Shown here piece by piece: positions 23,596 through 36,764 of a DNA stretch of 64,000 nt. This DNA comes from Ptiloglossa arizonensis. Taxonomy: Eukaryota; Arthropoda; Insecta; Hymenoptera; Colletidae. The notes beneath the pieces are model-generated. The model saw nothing but the letters and a program-made list of their open reading frames with translations. It had not been told where the DNA came from and made no database searches. Every line of letters begins with the position of its first letter. Positions within the stretch are counted from its first letter, which is position 1. Location of the stretch: NCBI RefSeq assembly GCF_051014685.1, contig NW_027478396.1:620001-684000 (forward strand), written 5' to 3'. Both the position numbers and the translations under genes were made by a program.

Positions 23596-26500
23596 CATAT
23601 CTCGCGAACGGATTGACGAACTCGAGAAATTCCTGTTGCATCTGAAAGTAGAAACTCGCCCGATTACAACGGCATGTGTATTTTTCCCCTAGGCCATTGT
23701 AGTTATTGGTTTCGAGTATCAGACTTGCGAAAATTTTGATGGTTTCTCAACCATTCCTTAACTTCAAACTCCCATTTCTCGCGAACGGATTGACGAACTC
23801 GAGAAATTCCTATTGCATCTGAAAGTAGAAACACGCCCGATTACAATGGTACGTGTACTTTTCCCCTAGGCCATTCCAGTTATTGGTTTCGAGTATCAGA
23901 CCGGCGAAAATTTTGATGGTTTCTCAACCATTCCTTAACTTCAAACTCCCATATCCCGCGAACGGATTGACGAACTCGAGAAATTCCTGTTGCATGTGAA
24001 AGTAGAAAGTCGCCCGATTACAACGGTATGTGTATTTTTGCCCTAGGCCTTTGAAGTTATTGGTTTCGAGTATCAGACTTGCAAAAATTTCGATGGTTTC
24101 TCAACCATTCCTTATTTTCACACTTCCATATCTCGCGAACGGATTGACGAACTCGAGAATTTCCTATTGCATTTGAAAGCAGAAACTCGCCCGATTACAA
24201 CGGTGTGTGTACTTTTCCCCTAGGCCATTCCAGTTGTTGGTTTCGAGTATCAGACCAGCGAAAATTTTGATGGTTTCTCAAGCATTCCTCAACTTCAAAC
24301 TTCCATATCTCGCGAACGGATTGACGAACTCGAGAATTTCCTATTGCATCTGAATGCAGAAACTCGCCCGATTACAACGGTATGTGTATTTTTGCCCTAG
24401 GCCATAGTAGTTGTTGGTTTCGAATATCAGACCAGCGAAAATTTTGATGGCTTCTCATGCATTCCTTAACTTCAAACTTCCATATCTCGCGAACGGATTG
24501 ACGAACTCGAGAATTTCCTATTGCATCTGACAGCAGAAACTCGCCCGATTACAGTGGTATGTGTATTTTTCCACTAGGCATTTGTAGTTATTGGTTTCGA
24601 GTATCAGACTTGCGAAAATTTGGTGATTTCTCAACCATTCCTTAACTTCAAACTGCCATATCTCGCGAACGCATTGACGAACTCGAGAAATTACTGTTGC
24701 ATGTGAAAGTAGAATCTCGCCCGATTACAATGGTATGTGTATTTTTCCCCTAGGCCACTGTAGTTATTGGTTTCGTGCATCAGACTTGCGAAAATTTTGA
24801 TGGTTTCTCAACCATTCCTTAACTTCAAACTCCCATATCTCGCGAACGGATTGACGAACTCGAGAAATTCCTGTTGCATCTGAAAGTAGAAACTCGCCCG
24901 ATTACAAAGATATGTGTGTTTTCCCCCTAGGCCTTTGTAGTTATTGGTTTCGAGTATCAGACTTGCCAAAATTTTGATGACTTCTCAACCATTCCTTAAC
25001 TTCAAACTTCCGTATCTCGCGAACGCATTGACGAACTCGAGAAATTCCTGTTGCATGTGAAAGTAGAATCTCGCCCGATTACAATGGTATGTGTATTTTT
25101 CCCCTAGGCATTTGTAGTTATTGGTTTCGAGTATCAGACTTGCGAAAATTTTGATGGTTTCTCAACCATTCCTTAACTTCAAACTCCCATATCTCGCGAA
25201 CGGATCGACGAACTCGAGAAATTCCCGTTGCATCTGAAAGTTGAAACTAGCCAGATTACAACGGTATGTGTATTTTTGCCCTTGGCCATAGTAGTTATTG
25301 GATTCGAGTATCAGACTTGCGAAAATTTTGATGATTTCTCAACCATTCCTTAACTTCAAACTCCCATATCTCGCGAACGGATTGACGAACTCGAGAAATT
25401 CCTGTTGCATCTGAAAGTAGAAACTCTCCCGATTACAAGGGTATGTGTATTTTTGCCCTAGGCCATTGTAGTTATTGGATTCGCGTATCGGACTTGCGAA
25501 AATTTTGATGATTTCTCAACCACTCCTTACCTTCAAATTCCCATATCCCGCAAACGGATTGACGAACTCGAGAAATTCCTGTTGCATGTAAAAGTAGAAA
25601 CTCGCCCGATTACAAAGATATATGTGTTTTCCCCCTAGGCCTTTGTAGTTATTGGTTTCGAGTATCAGACTTGCGAAAATTTTGATGATTCCTCAACCAT
25701 TCCTTAACTTCAAACTCCCATATCTCGCGAACGCATTGACGCACTCGAAAAATTCCTGCTGTATCTGAAAGTAGAAACTCGCCCGATTACAATGGGGTGT
25801 GTACTTTTCCCCTAGGCCATTCCAGTTATTGGTTTCGAGTATCAGACCAGCGAAAATTTTGATTGTTTCTCAACCATTCCTTAACTTCAAACTCCCATAT
25901 CTCGCGAACGGATTGACGAACTCGAGAAATTCCTATTGCATCTGAAAGCAGAAACCCGCCCGATTACAACGGCATGTGTATTTTTGCCCTAGGCCATAGT
26001 AGTTATTGGATTCGAGTATCAGACTTGCGAAAATTTTGATGATTTCTCAACCACTCCTTAACTTCAAACTGCCATATCTCGCGAACGCATTGACGAACTC
26101 GAGAAATTCCTGTTGCATCTGAAAGTAGAGACTCGCCCGATTACAACGGCATGTGTATTTTTCCCCTAGGCCATTGTAGTTATTGGTTTCGAGTATCAGA
26201 CTTGAGAAAATTTTGATGGTTTCTCAACCATTCCTTAACTTCAAATTCCCATATCCCGCGAACGGATTGACGAACTCGAGAAATTCCGGTTGCATGTGAA
26301 AGTAGAAAGTCGCCCGATTACAACGGTATGTGTATTTTTCCCCTAGGCCTTTGAAGTTATTGGTTCCGAGTATCAGACTTGCGAAAATTTTAATGGTTTC
26401 TCAACCATTCCTAATTTTCACACTTCCATATCTCGCGAACGGATTGACGAACTCGAGAATTTCCTATTGCATCTGAAAGCAGAAACTCGCCCGATTACAA

Positions 26501-26632
26501 CGGTGTGTGTACTTTTCCCCTAGGCCATTCCAGTTGTTGGTTTCGAGTATCAGACCAGCGAAAATTTTGATGGTTTCTCAAGCATTCCTTAACTTCAAAC
26601 TTCCATATCTCGCGAACGGATTGACGAACTCG
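23596..26632. repeat. 17-mer higher-order repeat, copy 2
   Basis: This is the second copy of the 3,008 bp unit, ending near 26,633 where CTCGATAATTTCC replaces CTCGAGAAATTCC. Only a handful of differences were noticed: TTTTGATGATTCC versus TTTTGGTGATTCC, CAACCACTCC versus CAACCATTCC, and CAGACTTGAG versus CAGTCTTGAG. Its right half is also related to 46.3-47.5 kb. Confidence 0.92.
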
Positions 26633-29049
26633 ATAATTTCCTATTGCATCTGAATGCAGAAACTCGCCCGATTACAACGCTATGTGTATTTTTGCCCTAG
26701 GCCATAGTAGTTGTTGGTTTCGAGTATCAGACCAGCGAAAATTTTGATGGTTTCTCAACCATTCCTTAACTTCAAACTTCCATATCTCGCGAACGGATTG
26801 ACGAACTCGAGAAATTCCTGTTGCATCTGAAAGTAGAAACTCGCCCGATTACAACGGCATGTGTATTTTTCCCCTAGGCCATTGTAGTTGTTGGTTTCGT
26901 GCATCAGACTTGCGAAAATTTTGATGGTTTCTCAACCATTCCTTAACTTCAAACTCCCATATCTCGCGAACGGATTGACGAACTCGAGAAATTCCTGTTG
27001 CATCTGAAAGTAGAAACTCGCCCGATTACAACGGCATGTGTATTTTTCCCCTAGGCCATTGTAGTTATTGGTTTCGAGTATCAGACTTGCGAAAATTTTG
27101 ATGGTTTCTCAACCATTCCTTAACTTCAAACTCCCATTTCTCGCGAACGGATTGACGAACTCGAGAAATTCCTATTGCATCTGAAAGTAGAAACACGCCC
27201 GATTACAATGGTACGTGTACTTTTCCCCGAGGCCATTCCAGTTATTGGTTTCGAGTATCAGACCGGCGAAAATTTTGATGGTTTCTCAACCATTCCTTAA
27301 CTTCAAACTCCCATATCCCGCGAACGGATTGACGAACTCGAGAAATTCCTGTTGCATCTGAAAGCAGAAACTCGCCCGATTACAAGGATGTGTGTACTTT
27401 TCCCCTAGGCCATTCCAGTTGTTGGTTACGAGTATCAGACCAGCGAAAATTTTGATGGTTTCTCAAGCATTCCTTAACTTCAAACTTCCATATCTCGCGA
27501 ACGGATTGACGAACTCGAGAAATTCCTGTTGCATGTGAAAGTAGAAAGTCGCCCGATTACAACGGTATGTTTATTTTTCCCCTAGGCCATTGTAGTTATT
27601 GGTTTCGAGTATCAGACTTGAGAAAATTTTGATGGTTCCTCAACCATTCCTTAATTTCAAACTCCCATATCCCGCGACTGGATTGACGAACTCGAGAAAT
27701 TCCTGTTGCATGTGAAAGTAGAAAGTCGCCCGATTACAACGGTATGTTTACTTTTCCCCTAGGCCATTCCAGTTATTGGTTTCGAGTATCAGTCCAACGA
27801 AAATTTTGATGGTTTCTCATGCATTCCTTAACTTCAAACTTCCATATCTCGCGAACGGATTGACGAACTCGAGAATTTGCTATTGCATCTGAATGCAGAA
27901 ACTCGCCCGATTACAACGGTATGTGTTTTTTTGCCCTAGGCCATAGTAGTTGTTGGTTTCGAGTATCAGACCAGCGAAAATTTTGATGGTTTCTCATGCA
28001 TTCCTTAACTTCAAACTTCCATATCTCGCGAACGGATTGACGAACTCGAGAAATTCCTATTGCATGTGAAAGTAGAAAGTCGCCCGATTTCAACGGTATG
28101 TGTATCTTTCCCCTAGGCCTTTGTAGTTATTGGTCTCGAGTATCACACTTGCGAAAATTTTGATGGTTTCTCATGCATTCCTTAACTTCAAACTCCATAT
28201 CCCGCGAACGGATTGACGAACTCGAGAAATTCCGGTTGCATGTGAAAGTAGAAATTCGCCCGATTACAACGGTACGTGTATTTTTCCCTAGGCCTTTGAA
28301 GTTATTGGTTTCGAGTATCAGACTTGCGAAAATTTTGATGGTTTCTCAACCATTCCTTATTTCCACACTTCCTTATCTCGCGAACGGATTGACGAACTCG
28401 AGAATTTCCGATTGCATCTGAAAGCAGAAACTCGCCCGATTACAACGATGTGTGTACTTTTCCCCTAGGCCATTCCAGTTGTTGGTTACGAGTATCAGAC
28501 CAGCGAAAATTTTGATGGTTTCTCAAGCATTCCTTAACTTCAAACTTCCATATCTCGCGAACGGATTGACGAACTCGAGAATTTGCTATTGCATCTGAAT
28601 GCAGAAACTCGCCCGATTACAACGGTATGTGTTTTTTTGCCCTAGGCCATAGTAGTTGCTGGTTTCGAGTATCAGACCAGCGAAAATTTGGATGGTTTCT
28701 TAAGCATTCCTTAACTTCAAACTTCCATATCTCGCGAACGGATTGACGAACTCGAGAATTTCCTATTGCATCTGAATGCAGAAACTCGCCCGATTACAAC
28801 GGTACGTGTATTTTTGCCCTAGGCCATAGTAGTTGTTGGTTTCGAATATCAGACCAGCGAAAATTTTGATGGTTTCTCATGCATTCCTTAACTTCAAACT
28901 GCCATATCTCGCGAACGCATTGACGAATTCGAGAAATTCCTGTTGCATGTGAAAGTAGAAACTCGCCCGATTACAAAGATATGTGTATTTTTCCCCTAGG
29001 CCATTGTAGTTATTGGTTTCGAGTATCAGACTTGCGAAAATTTTGATGG
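26633..29049. repeat. Mixed monomers related to 47.5-49.4 kb
   Basis: Units 26,719 to 28,841. The series includes TTCGTGCATCAG, then CCCATTTCTC, then ACCGGCG, then a unit in GGTTACGAG with TACAAGGATG, then TTGAGAAAA with GGTTCCTC and CGCGACTGG. The same order occurs at 48,483-49,367. The unit at 28,135 is unusual in carrying two separate 1-base deletions (AAACTCCAT and TTTTTCCCTAGG), making it 175 bp, the shortest monomer in the window. Confidence 0.88.
28434..28450 (-). other. CENP-B-box-like site, best-match variant
   Basis: The minus strand reads CATCGTTGTAATCGGGC. Against the mammalian CENP-B box YTTCGTTGGAARCGGGA it matches 13 of 17 positions, and 8 of the 9 bases usually called essential (the first T of TTCG is A). 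The variant arises from CGATG replacing CGGTA in this monomer. Similarity alone does not show binding. Confidence 0.45.
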
Positions 29050-32000
29050 TTTCTCAACCATTCCTTAACTTCAAACTCCCATATCTCGCGAACGGATTGA
29101 CGAACTCGAGAAATTCCTGTTGCATCTGAAAGTAGAAACTCGCCCGATTACAAAGATATGTGTGTTTTCCCCCTAGGCCTTTGTAGTTGTTGGTTTCGAG
29201 TATCAGACCAGCGAAAATCTTGATGGTTTCTCAAGCATTCCTTAACTTCAAACTTCCATATCTCGCGAACGGATTGACGAACTCGAGAATTTCCTATTGC
29301 ATCTGAATGCAGAAACTCTCCCGATTACGACGGTATGTGTATTTTTGCCCTAGGCCATAGTAGTTGTTGGTTTCGAGTATCAGACCAGCGAAAATTTTGA
29401 TGGTTTCTCATGCATTCCTTAACTTCAAAGTTCCATATCTCGCGAACGGATTGACGAACTCGAGAATTTCCTATTGCATCTGACAGCAGAAACTCGCCCG
29501 ATTACAACGTTATGTGTATTTTTGCCCTAGGCCATAGTAGTTATTGGATGCGAGTATCAGACTTGCGAAAATTTTGATGATTTCTCAACCATTCCTTAAC
29601 TTCAAACTCCCATATCTCGCGAACGGATTGACGAACTCGAGAAATTCCTGTTGCATCTGAAAGTAGAAACTCGCCCGATTACAACGGTATGTGTACTTTT
29701 CCCCTAGGCCATTCCAGTTATTGGTTTCGAGTATCAGACTTGCGAAAATTTTGATGGTTCCTCAACCATTCCTTAATTTCAAACTCCCATATCTAGCGAA
29801 CGGATTGACCGACTCGAGAAATTCCTGTTGCATCTGAAAGTAGAAACTCGCCCGATTACAACGGTATGTGTATTTTTGCCCTAGGCCATTGGAGTTATTG
29901 GATTCGCGTATCGGACTTGCGAAAATTTTGATGGTTTCTCAACCATTCCTTAACTTCACACTTCCATATCTCGCGAACGGATTGAAGAACTCGAGAATTT
30001 CCTATTGCATCTGAAAGCAGAAACTCGCCCGATTACAACGGTATGTGTATTTTTCCCCTAGGCCATAGTAGTTATTGATTTCAAGTATCAGACTTGCGAA
30101 AATTGTGATGGTTTCTCAACCATTCCTTAACTTCAAACTCCCATATCTAGCGAACGGATTGACCAACTCGAGAAATTCCTGTTGCATCTGAAAGTAGAAA
30201 CTCGCCCGATTACAACGGTATGTGTATCTTTGCCCTAAGCCATTGAAGTTATTGGATTCGCGTATCGGACTTGCGAAAATTTTGATGATTTCTCAACCAT
30301 TCCTTAACTTCAAACTCCCATATTTCGCGAACGGATTGACGAACTCGAGAAATTCCTGTTGCATGTGAAAGTAGAAGGTCGCCCGATTTCAACGGTATGT
30401 GTATATTTCCCCTAGGCCGTTGTAGTTATTGGTTTCGAGTATCAGACTTGCGAAAATTTTGATGGTTTCTCATGCATTCCTTAACTTCAAACTGCCATAT
30501 CTCGCGAACGCATTGACGAACTCGAGAAATTCCTGTTGCATGTGAAAGTAGAATCTCGCCCGATTACAATGGTATGTGTATTTTTCCCCTAGGCATTTGT
30601 AGTTATTGGTTTCGAGTATCAGACTTGCGAAAACTTGGATGGTTTCTCAACCATTCCTTAACTTCAAACTCCCATATCCCGCGAACGGATTGACGAACTC
30701 GAGAAATTCCTGTTGCATGTGAAAGTAGAAAGTCGCCCGAATACAACGGTATGTGTATTTTTCCCCTAGGCCTTTGAAGTTATTGGTTTCGAGTATCAGA
30801 CTTGCGAAAATTTTGATGGTTTCTCAAGCATTCCTTAACTTCAAACTTCCATATCTCGCGAACGGATTGACGAACTCGAGAATTTCCTATTGCATCTGAA
30901 TGCAGAAACTCCCCCGAATACAACGGTATGTGTATTTTTGCCCTAGGCCGTAGTGGTTGTTGGTTTCGTGTATCAGACCAGCGAAAATTTTGATGGTTTC
31001 TCATGCATTCCTTAACTTCAAACTTCCATATCTCGCGAACGGAATGACGAACTCGAGAATTTCCTATTGCATCTGACAGCAGAAACTCGCCCGATTACAA
31101 CGGTATGTGTATTTTTGCCCTAGGTCATAGTAGTTATTGGATGCGAGTATCAGACTTGCGAAAATTTTGATGATTTCTCAACCATTCCTTAACTTCAAAC
31201 TGCCATATCTCGCGAACGCATTGACGAACTCGGGAAATTCCTGTTGCATGTGAAAGTAGAATCTCGCCCGATTACAACGGTATGTGTATTATTCCCTTAG
31301 GCCATTGTAGTTATTGGTTTCGAGTATCAGACTTGCGAAAACTTTGATGGTTTCTCAACCATTCCTTAACTTCAAACTCCCATATCCCGCGAATGGTTTG
31401 ACGAACTCGAGAAATTCCTGTTGCATGTGAAAGTAGAAAGTCGCCCGATTACAACGGTATGTGTACTTTTCCCCTAGGCCATTCCAGTTATTGGTTTCGA
31501 GTATCAGACCTGCGAAAATTTTGATTGTTTCTCAACCATTCCTTAACTTCAAACTCCCATATCTCGCGAACGCATAGACGAACTCGAGAAATTCCTGTTG
31601 CATGTGAAAGTAGAAACTCGCCCGATTACAAAGATATGTGTGTTTTCCCCCTAGGCCTTTGTAGTTATTGGTTTCGAGTATCAGACTTGCGAAAATTTTG
31701 ATGATTCCTCAACCATTCCTTAATTTCAAACTCCCATATCTCGCGAACGCATTGACGAACTCGAAAAATTCCTGTTGTATCTGAAAGTAGAAACTCGCCC
31801 GATTACAATGGTGTGTGTACTTTTCCCCTAGGCCATTCCAGTTATTGATTTCGAGTATCAGTCCAACGAAAATTTTGATGGTTTCTCAACCATTCCTTAA
31901 CTTCACACTTCCAAATCTCGCGAACAGATTGAAGAACTCGAGAATTTCCTATTGCATCTGAAAGCAGAAACTCGCCCGATTACAAGGGTATGTGTATTTT

Positions 32001-32943
32001 TCCCCTAGGCCATTGTAGTTATTGGTTTCGAGTATCGGACTTGCGAAAATTTTGATGGTGTCTCAACCATTCCTTAACTTCCAACTCCTATATCTCGCGA
32101 AAGGATTGACGAACTCGAGAATTTCCTATTGCATCTGAAAGCAGAAACTCGCCCGATTACAACGGTATGTTTATTTTTCCCCTAGGCCATTGTAGTTATT
32201 GGTTTCGAGTATCAGACTTGAGAAAATTTTGATGGTTCCTCAACCATTCCTTAATTTCAAACTCCCATATCCCGCGACTGGATTGACGAACTCGAGAAAT
32301 TCCTGTTGCATGTGAAAGTAGAAAGTCGCCCGATTACAACGGTATGTGTACTTTTCTCCTAGGCCATTCCAGTTATTGGTTTCGAGTATCAGTCCAACGA
32401 AAATTTTGATGGTTTCTCATGCATTCCTTAACTTCAAACTTCCATATCTCGCGAACGGATTGACGAACTCGAGAATTTCCTATTGCATCTGAATGCAGAA
32501 ACTCGCCAGATTACGACGGTATGTGTATTTTTGCCCTGGGCCATAGCAGTTGTTGGTTTCGAGTATCCGACCAGCGAAAATTTTGATGGTTTCTCACGCA
32601 TTCCTTAACTTCAAACTCCCATATCTCGCGAACGGATTGACGAACTCGAGAAATTCCTGTTGCATCTGAAAGTAGAAACTCGCCCGATCACAACGGTATG
32701 TTTATTTTTCCCCTAGGCCATTGTAGTTATTGGTTTCGAGTATCAGACTTGAGAAAATTTTGATGGTTTCTCAACCATTCCTTAATTTCAAACTCCCATA
32801 TCCCGCGACTGGATTGACGAACTCGAGAAATTCCTGTTGCATGTGAAAGTAGAAAGTCGCCCGATTACAAAGATATGTGTGTTTTCCCCCTAGGCCTTTG
32901 TAGTTATTGGTTTCGAGTATCAGACTTGCGAAAACTTGGATGG
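29050..32943. repeat. 22-mer higher-order repeat, copy 1 (3,894 bp)
   Basis: This block repeats at exactly +3,894 bp (22 x 177) with no net indel. It holds rare variants such as AAAATCTTGATGG, GATTTCAAGTATCAG, AAAACTTGGATGG and CTCCCCCGAATACAAC. I noticed only four differences from copy 2: 29,879 (C/A), 30,238 (A/G), 30,969 (T/A) and 32,357 (T/C). Confidence 0.95.
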
Positions 32944-35900
32944 TTTCTCAACCATTCCTTAACTTCAAACTCCCATATCTCGCGAACGGATTGACGAACT
33001 CGAGAAATTCCTGTTGCATCTGAAAGTAGAAACTCGCCCGATTACAAAGATATGTGTGTTTTCCCCCTAGGCCTTTGTAGTTGTTGGTTTCGAGTATCAG
33101 ACCAGCGAAAATCTTGATGGTTTCTCAAGCATTCCTTAACTTCAAACTTCCATATCTCGCGAACGGATTGACGAACTCGAGAATTTCCTATTGCATCTGA
33201 ATGCAGAAACTCTCCCGATTACGACGGTATGTGTATTTTTGCCCTAGGCCATAGTAGTTGTTGGTTTCGAGTATCAGACCAGCGAAAATTTTGATGGTTT
33301 CTCATGCATTCCTTAACTTCAAAGTTCCATATCTCGCGAACGGATTGACGAACTCGAGAATTTCCTATTGCATCTGACAGCAGAAACTCGCCCGATTACA
33401 ACGTTATGTGTATTTTTGCCCTAGGCCATAGTAGTTATTGGATGCGAGTATCAGACTTGCGAAAATTTTGATGATTTCTCAACCATTCCTTAACTTCAAA
33501 CTCCCATATCTCGCGAACGGATTGACGAACTCGAGAAATTCCTGTTGCATCTGAAAGTAGAAACTCGCCCGATTACAACGGTATGTGTACTTTTCCCCTA
33601 GGCCATTCCAGTTATTGGTTTCGAGTATCAGACTTGCGAAAATTTTGATGGTTCCTCAACCATTCCTTAATTTCAAACTCCCATATCTAGCGAACGGATT
33701 GACCGACTCGAGAAATTCCTGTTGCATCTGAAAGTAGAAACTCGCCCGATTACAACGGTATGTGTATTTTTGACCTAGGCCATTGGAGTTATTGGATTCG
33801 CGTATCGGACTTGCGAAAATTTTGATGGTTTCTCAACCATTCCTTAACTTCACACTTCCATATCTCGCGAACGGATTGAAGAACTCGAGAATTTCCTATT
33901 GCATCTGAAAGCAGAAACTCGCCCGATTACAACGGTATGTGTATTTTTCCCCTAGGCCATAGTAGTTATTGATTTCAAGTATCAGACTTGCGAAAATTGT
34001 GATGGTTTCTCAACCATTCCTTAACTTCAAACTCCCATATCTAGCGAACGGATTGACCAACTCGAGAAATTCCTGTTGCATCTGAAAGTAGAAACTCGCC
34101 CGATTACAACGGTATGTGTATCTTTGCCCTAGGCCATTGAAGTTATTGGATTCGCGTATCGGACTTGCGAAAATTTTGATGATTTCTCAACCATTCCTTA
34201 ACTTCAAACTCCCATATTTCGCGAACGGATTGACGAACTCGAGAAATTCCTGTTGCATGTGAAAGTAGAAGGTCGCCCGATTTCAACGGTATGTGTATAT
34301 TTCCCCTAGGCCGTTGTAGTTATTGGTTTCGAGTATCAGACTTGCGAAAATTTTGATGGTTTCTCATGCATTCCTTAACTTCAAACTGCCATATCTCGCG
34401 AACGCATTGACGAACTCGAGAAATTCCTGTTGCATGTGAAAGTAGAATCTCGCCCGATTACAATGGTATGTGTATTTTTCCCCTAGGCATTTGTAGTTAT
34501 TGGTTTCGAGTATCAGACTTGCGAAAACTTGGATGGTTTCTCAACCATTCCTTAACTTCAAACTCCCATATCCCGCGAACGGATTGACGAACTCGAGAAA
34601 TTCCTGTTGCATGTGAAAGTAGAAAGTCGCCCGAATACAACGGTATGTGTATTTTTCCCCTAGGCCTTTGAAGTTATTGGTTTCGAGTATCAGACTTGCG
34701 AAAATTTTGATGGTTTCTCAAGCATTCCTTAACTTCAAACTTCCATATCTCGCGAACGGATTGACGAACTCGAGAATTTCCTATTGCATCTGAATGCAGA
34801 AACTCCCCCGAATACAACGGTATGTGTATTTTTGCCCTAGGCCGTAGTGGTTGTTGGTTTCGAGTATCAGACCAGCGAAAATTTTGATGGTTTCTCATGC
34901 ATTCCTTAACTTCAAACTTCCATATCTCGCGAACGGAATGACGAACTCGAGAATTTCCTATTGCATCTGACAGCAGAAACTCGCCCGATTACAACGGTAT
35001 GTGTATTTTTGCCCTAGGTCATAGTAGTTATTGGATGCGAGTATCAGACTTGCGAAAATTTTGATGATTTCTCAACCATTCCTTAACTTCAAACTGCCAT
35101 ATCTCGCGAACGCATTGACGAACTCGGGAAATTCCTGTTGCATGTGAAAGTAGAATCTCGCCCGATTACAACGGTATGTGTATTATTCCCTTAGGCCATT
35201 GTAGTTATTGGTTTCGAGTATCAGACTTGCGAAAACTTTGATGGTTTCTCAACCATTCCTTAACTTCAAACTCCCATATCCCGCGAATGGTTTGACGAAC
35301 TCGAGAAATTCCTGTTGCATGTGAAAGTAGAAAGTCGCCCGATTACAACGGTATGTGTACTTTTCCCCTAGGCCATTCCAGTTATTGGTTTCGAGTATCA
35401 GACCTGCGAAAATTTTGATTGTTTCTCAACCATTCCTTAACTTCAAACTCCCATATCTCGCGAACGCATAGACGAACTCGAGAAATTCCTGTTGCATGTG
35501 AAAGTAGAAACTCGCCCGATTACAAAGATATGTGTGTTTTCCCCCTAGGCCTTTGTAGTTATTGGTTTCGAGTATCAGACTTGCGAAAATTTTGATGATT
35601 CCTCAACCATTCCTTAATTTCAAACTCCCATATCTCGCGAACGCATTGACGAACTCGAAAAATTCCTGTTGTATCTGAAAGTAGAAACTCGCCCGATTAC
35701 AATGGTGTGTGTACTTTTCCCCTAGGCCATTCCAGTTATTGATTTCGAGTATCAGTCCAACGAAAATTTTGATGGTTTCTCAACCATTCCTTAACTTCAC
35801 ACTTCCAAATCTCGCGAACAGATTGAAGAACTCGAGAATTTCCTATTGCATCTGAAAGCAGAAACTCGCCCGATTACAAGGGTATGTGTATTTTTCCCCT

Positions 35901-36764
35901 AGGCCATTGTAGTTATTGGTTTCGAGTATCGGACTTGCGAAAATTTTGATGGTGTCTCAACCATTCCTTAACTTCCAACTCCTATATCTCGCGAAAGGAT
36001 TGACGAACTCGAGAATTTCCTATTGCATCTGAAAGCAGAAACTCGCCCGATTACAACGGTATGTTTATTTTTCCCCTAGGCCATTGTAGTTATTGGTTTC
36101 GAGTATCAGACTTGAGAAAATTTTGATGGTTCCTCAACCATTCCTTAATTTCAAACTCCCATATCCCGCGACTGGATTGACGAACTCGAGAAATTCCTGT
36201 TGCATGTGAAAGTAGAAAGTCGCCCGATTACAACGGTATGTGTACTTTTCCCCTAGGCCATTCCAGTTATTGGTTTCGAGTATCAGTCCAACGAAAATTT
36301 TGATGGTTTCTCATGCATTCCTTAACTTCAAACTTCCATATCTCGCGAACGGATTGACGAACTCGAGAATTTCCTATTGCATCTGAATGCAGAAACTCGC
36401 CAGATTACGACGGTATGTGTATTTTTGCCCTGGGCCATAGCAGTTGTTGGTTTCGAGTATCCGACCAGCGAAAATTTTGATGGTTTCTCACGCATTCCTT
36501 AACTTCAAACTCCCATATCTCGCGAACGGATTGACGAACTCGAGAAATTCCTGTTGCATCTGAAAGTAGAAACTCGCCCGATCACAACGGTATGTTTATT
36601 TTTCCCCTAGGCCATTGTAGTTATTGGTTTCGAGTATCAGACTTGAGAAAATTTTGATGGTTTCTCAACCATTCCTTAATTTCAAACTCCCATATCCCGC
36701 GACTGGATTGACGAACTCGAGAAATTCCTGTTGCATGTGAAAGTAGAAAGTCGCCCGATTACAA
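32944..36764. repeat. 22-mer higher-order repeat, copy 2
   Basis: This is the second copy of the 3,894 bp block. Identity stops at 36,765, where ACGGTATGTGTAC replaces AAGATATGTGTG. It is nearly indistinguishable from copy 1, the closest long pair in the window. Its right end holds the module of TTGAGAAAA, GTCCAACG, TATCCGACC and TTGAGAAAA units (36,098-36,805) that recurs elsewhere. Confidence 0.95.
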
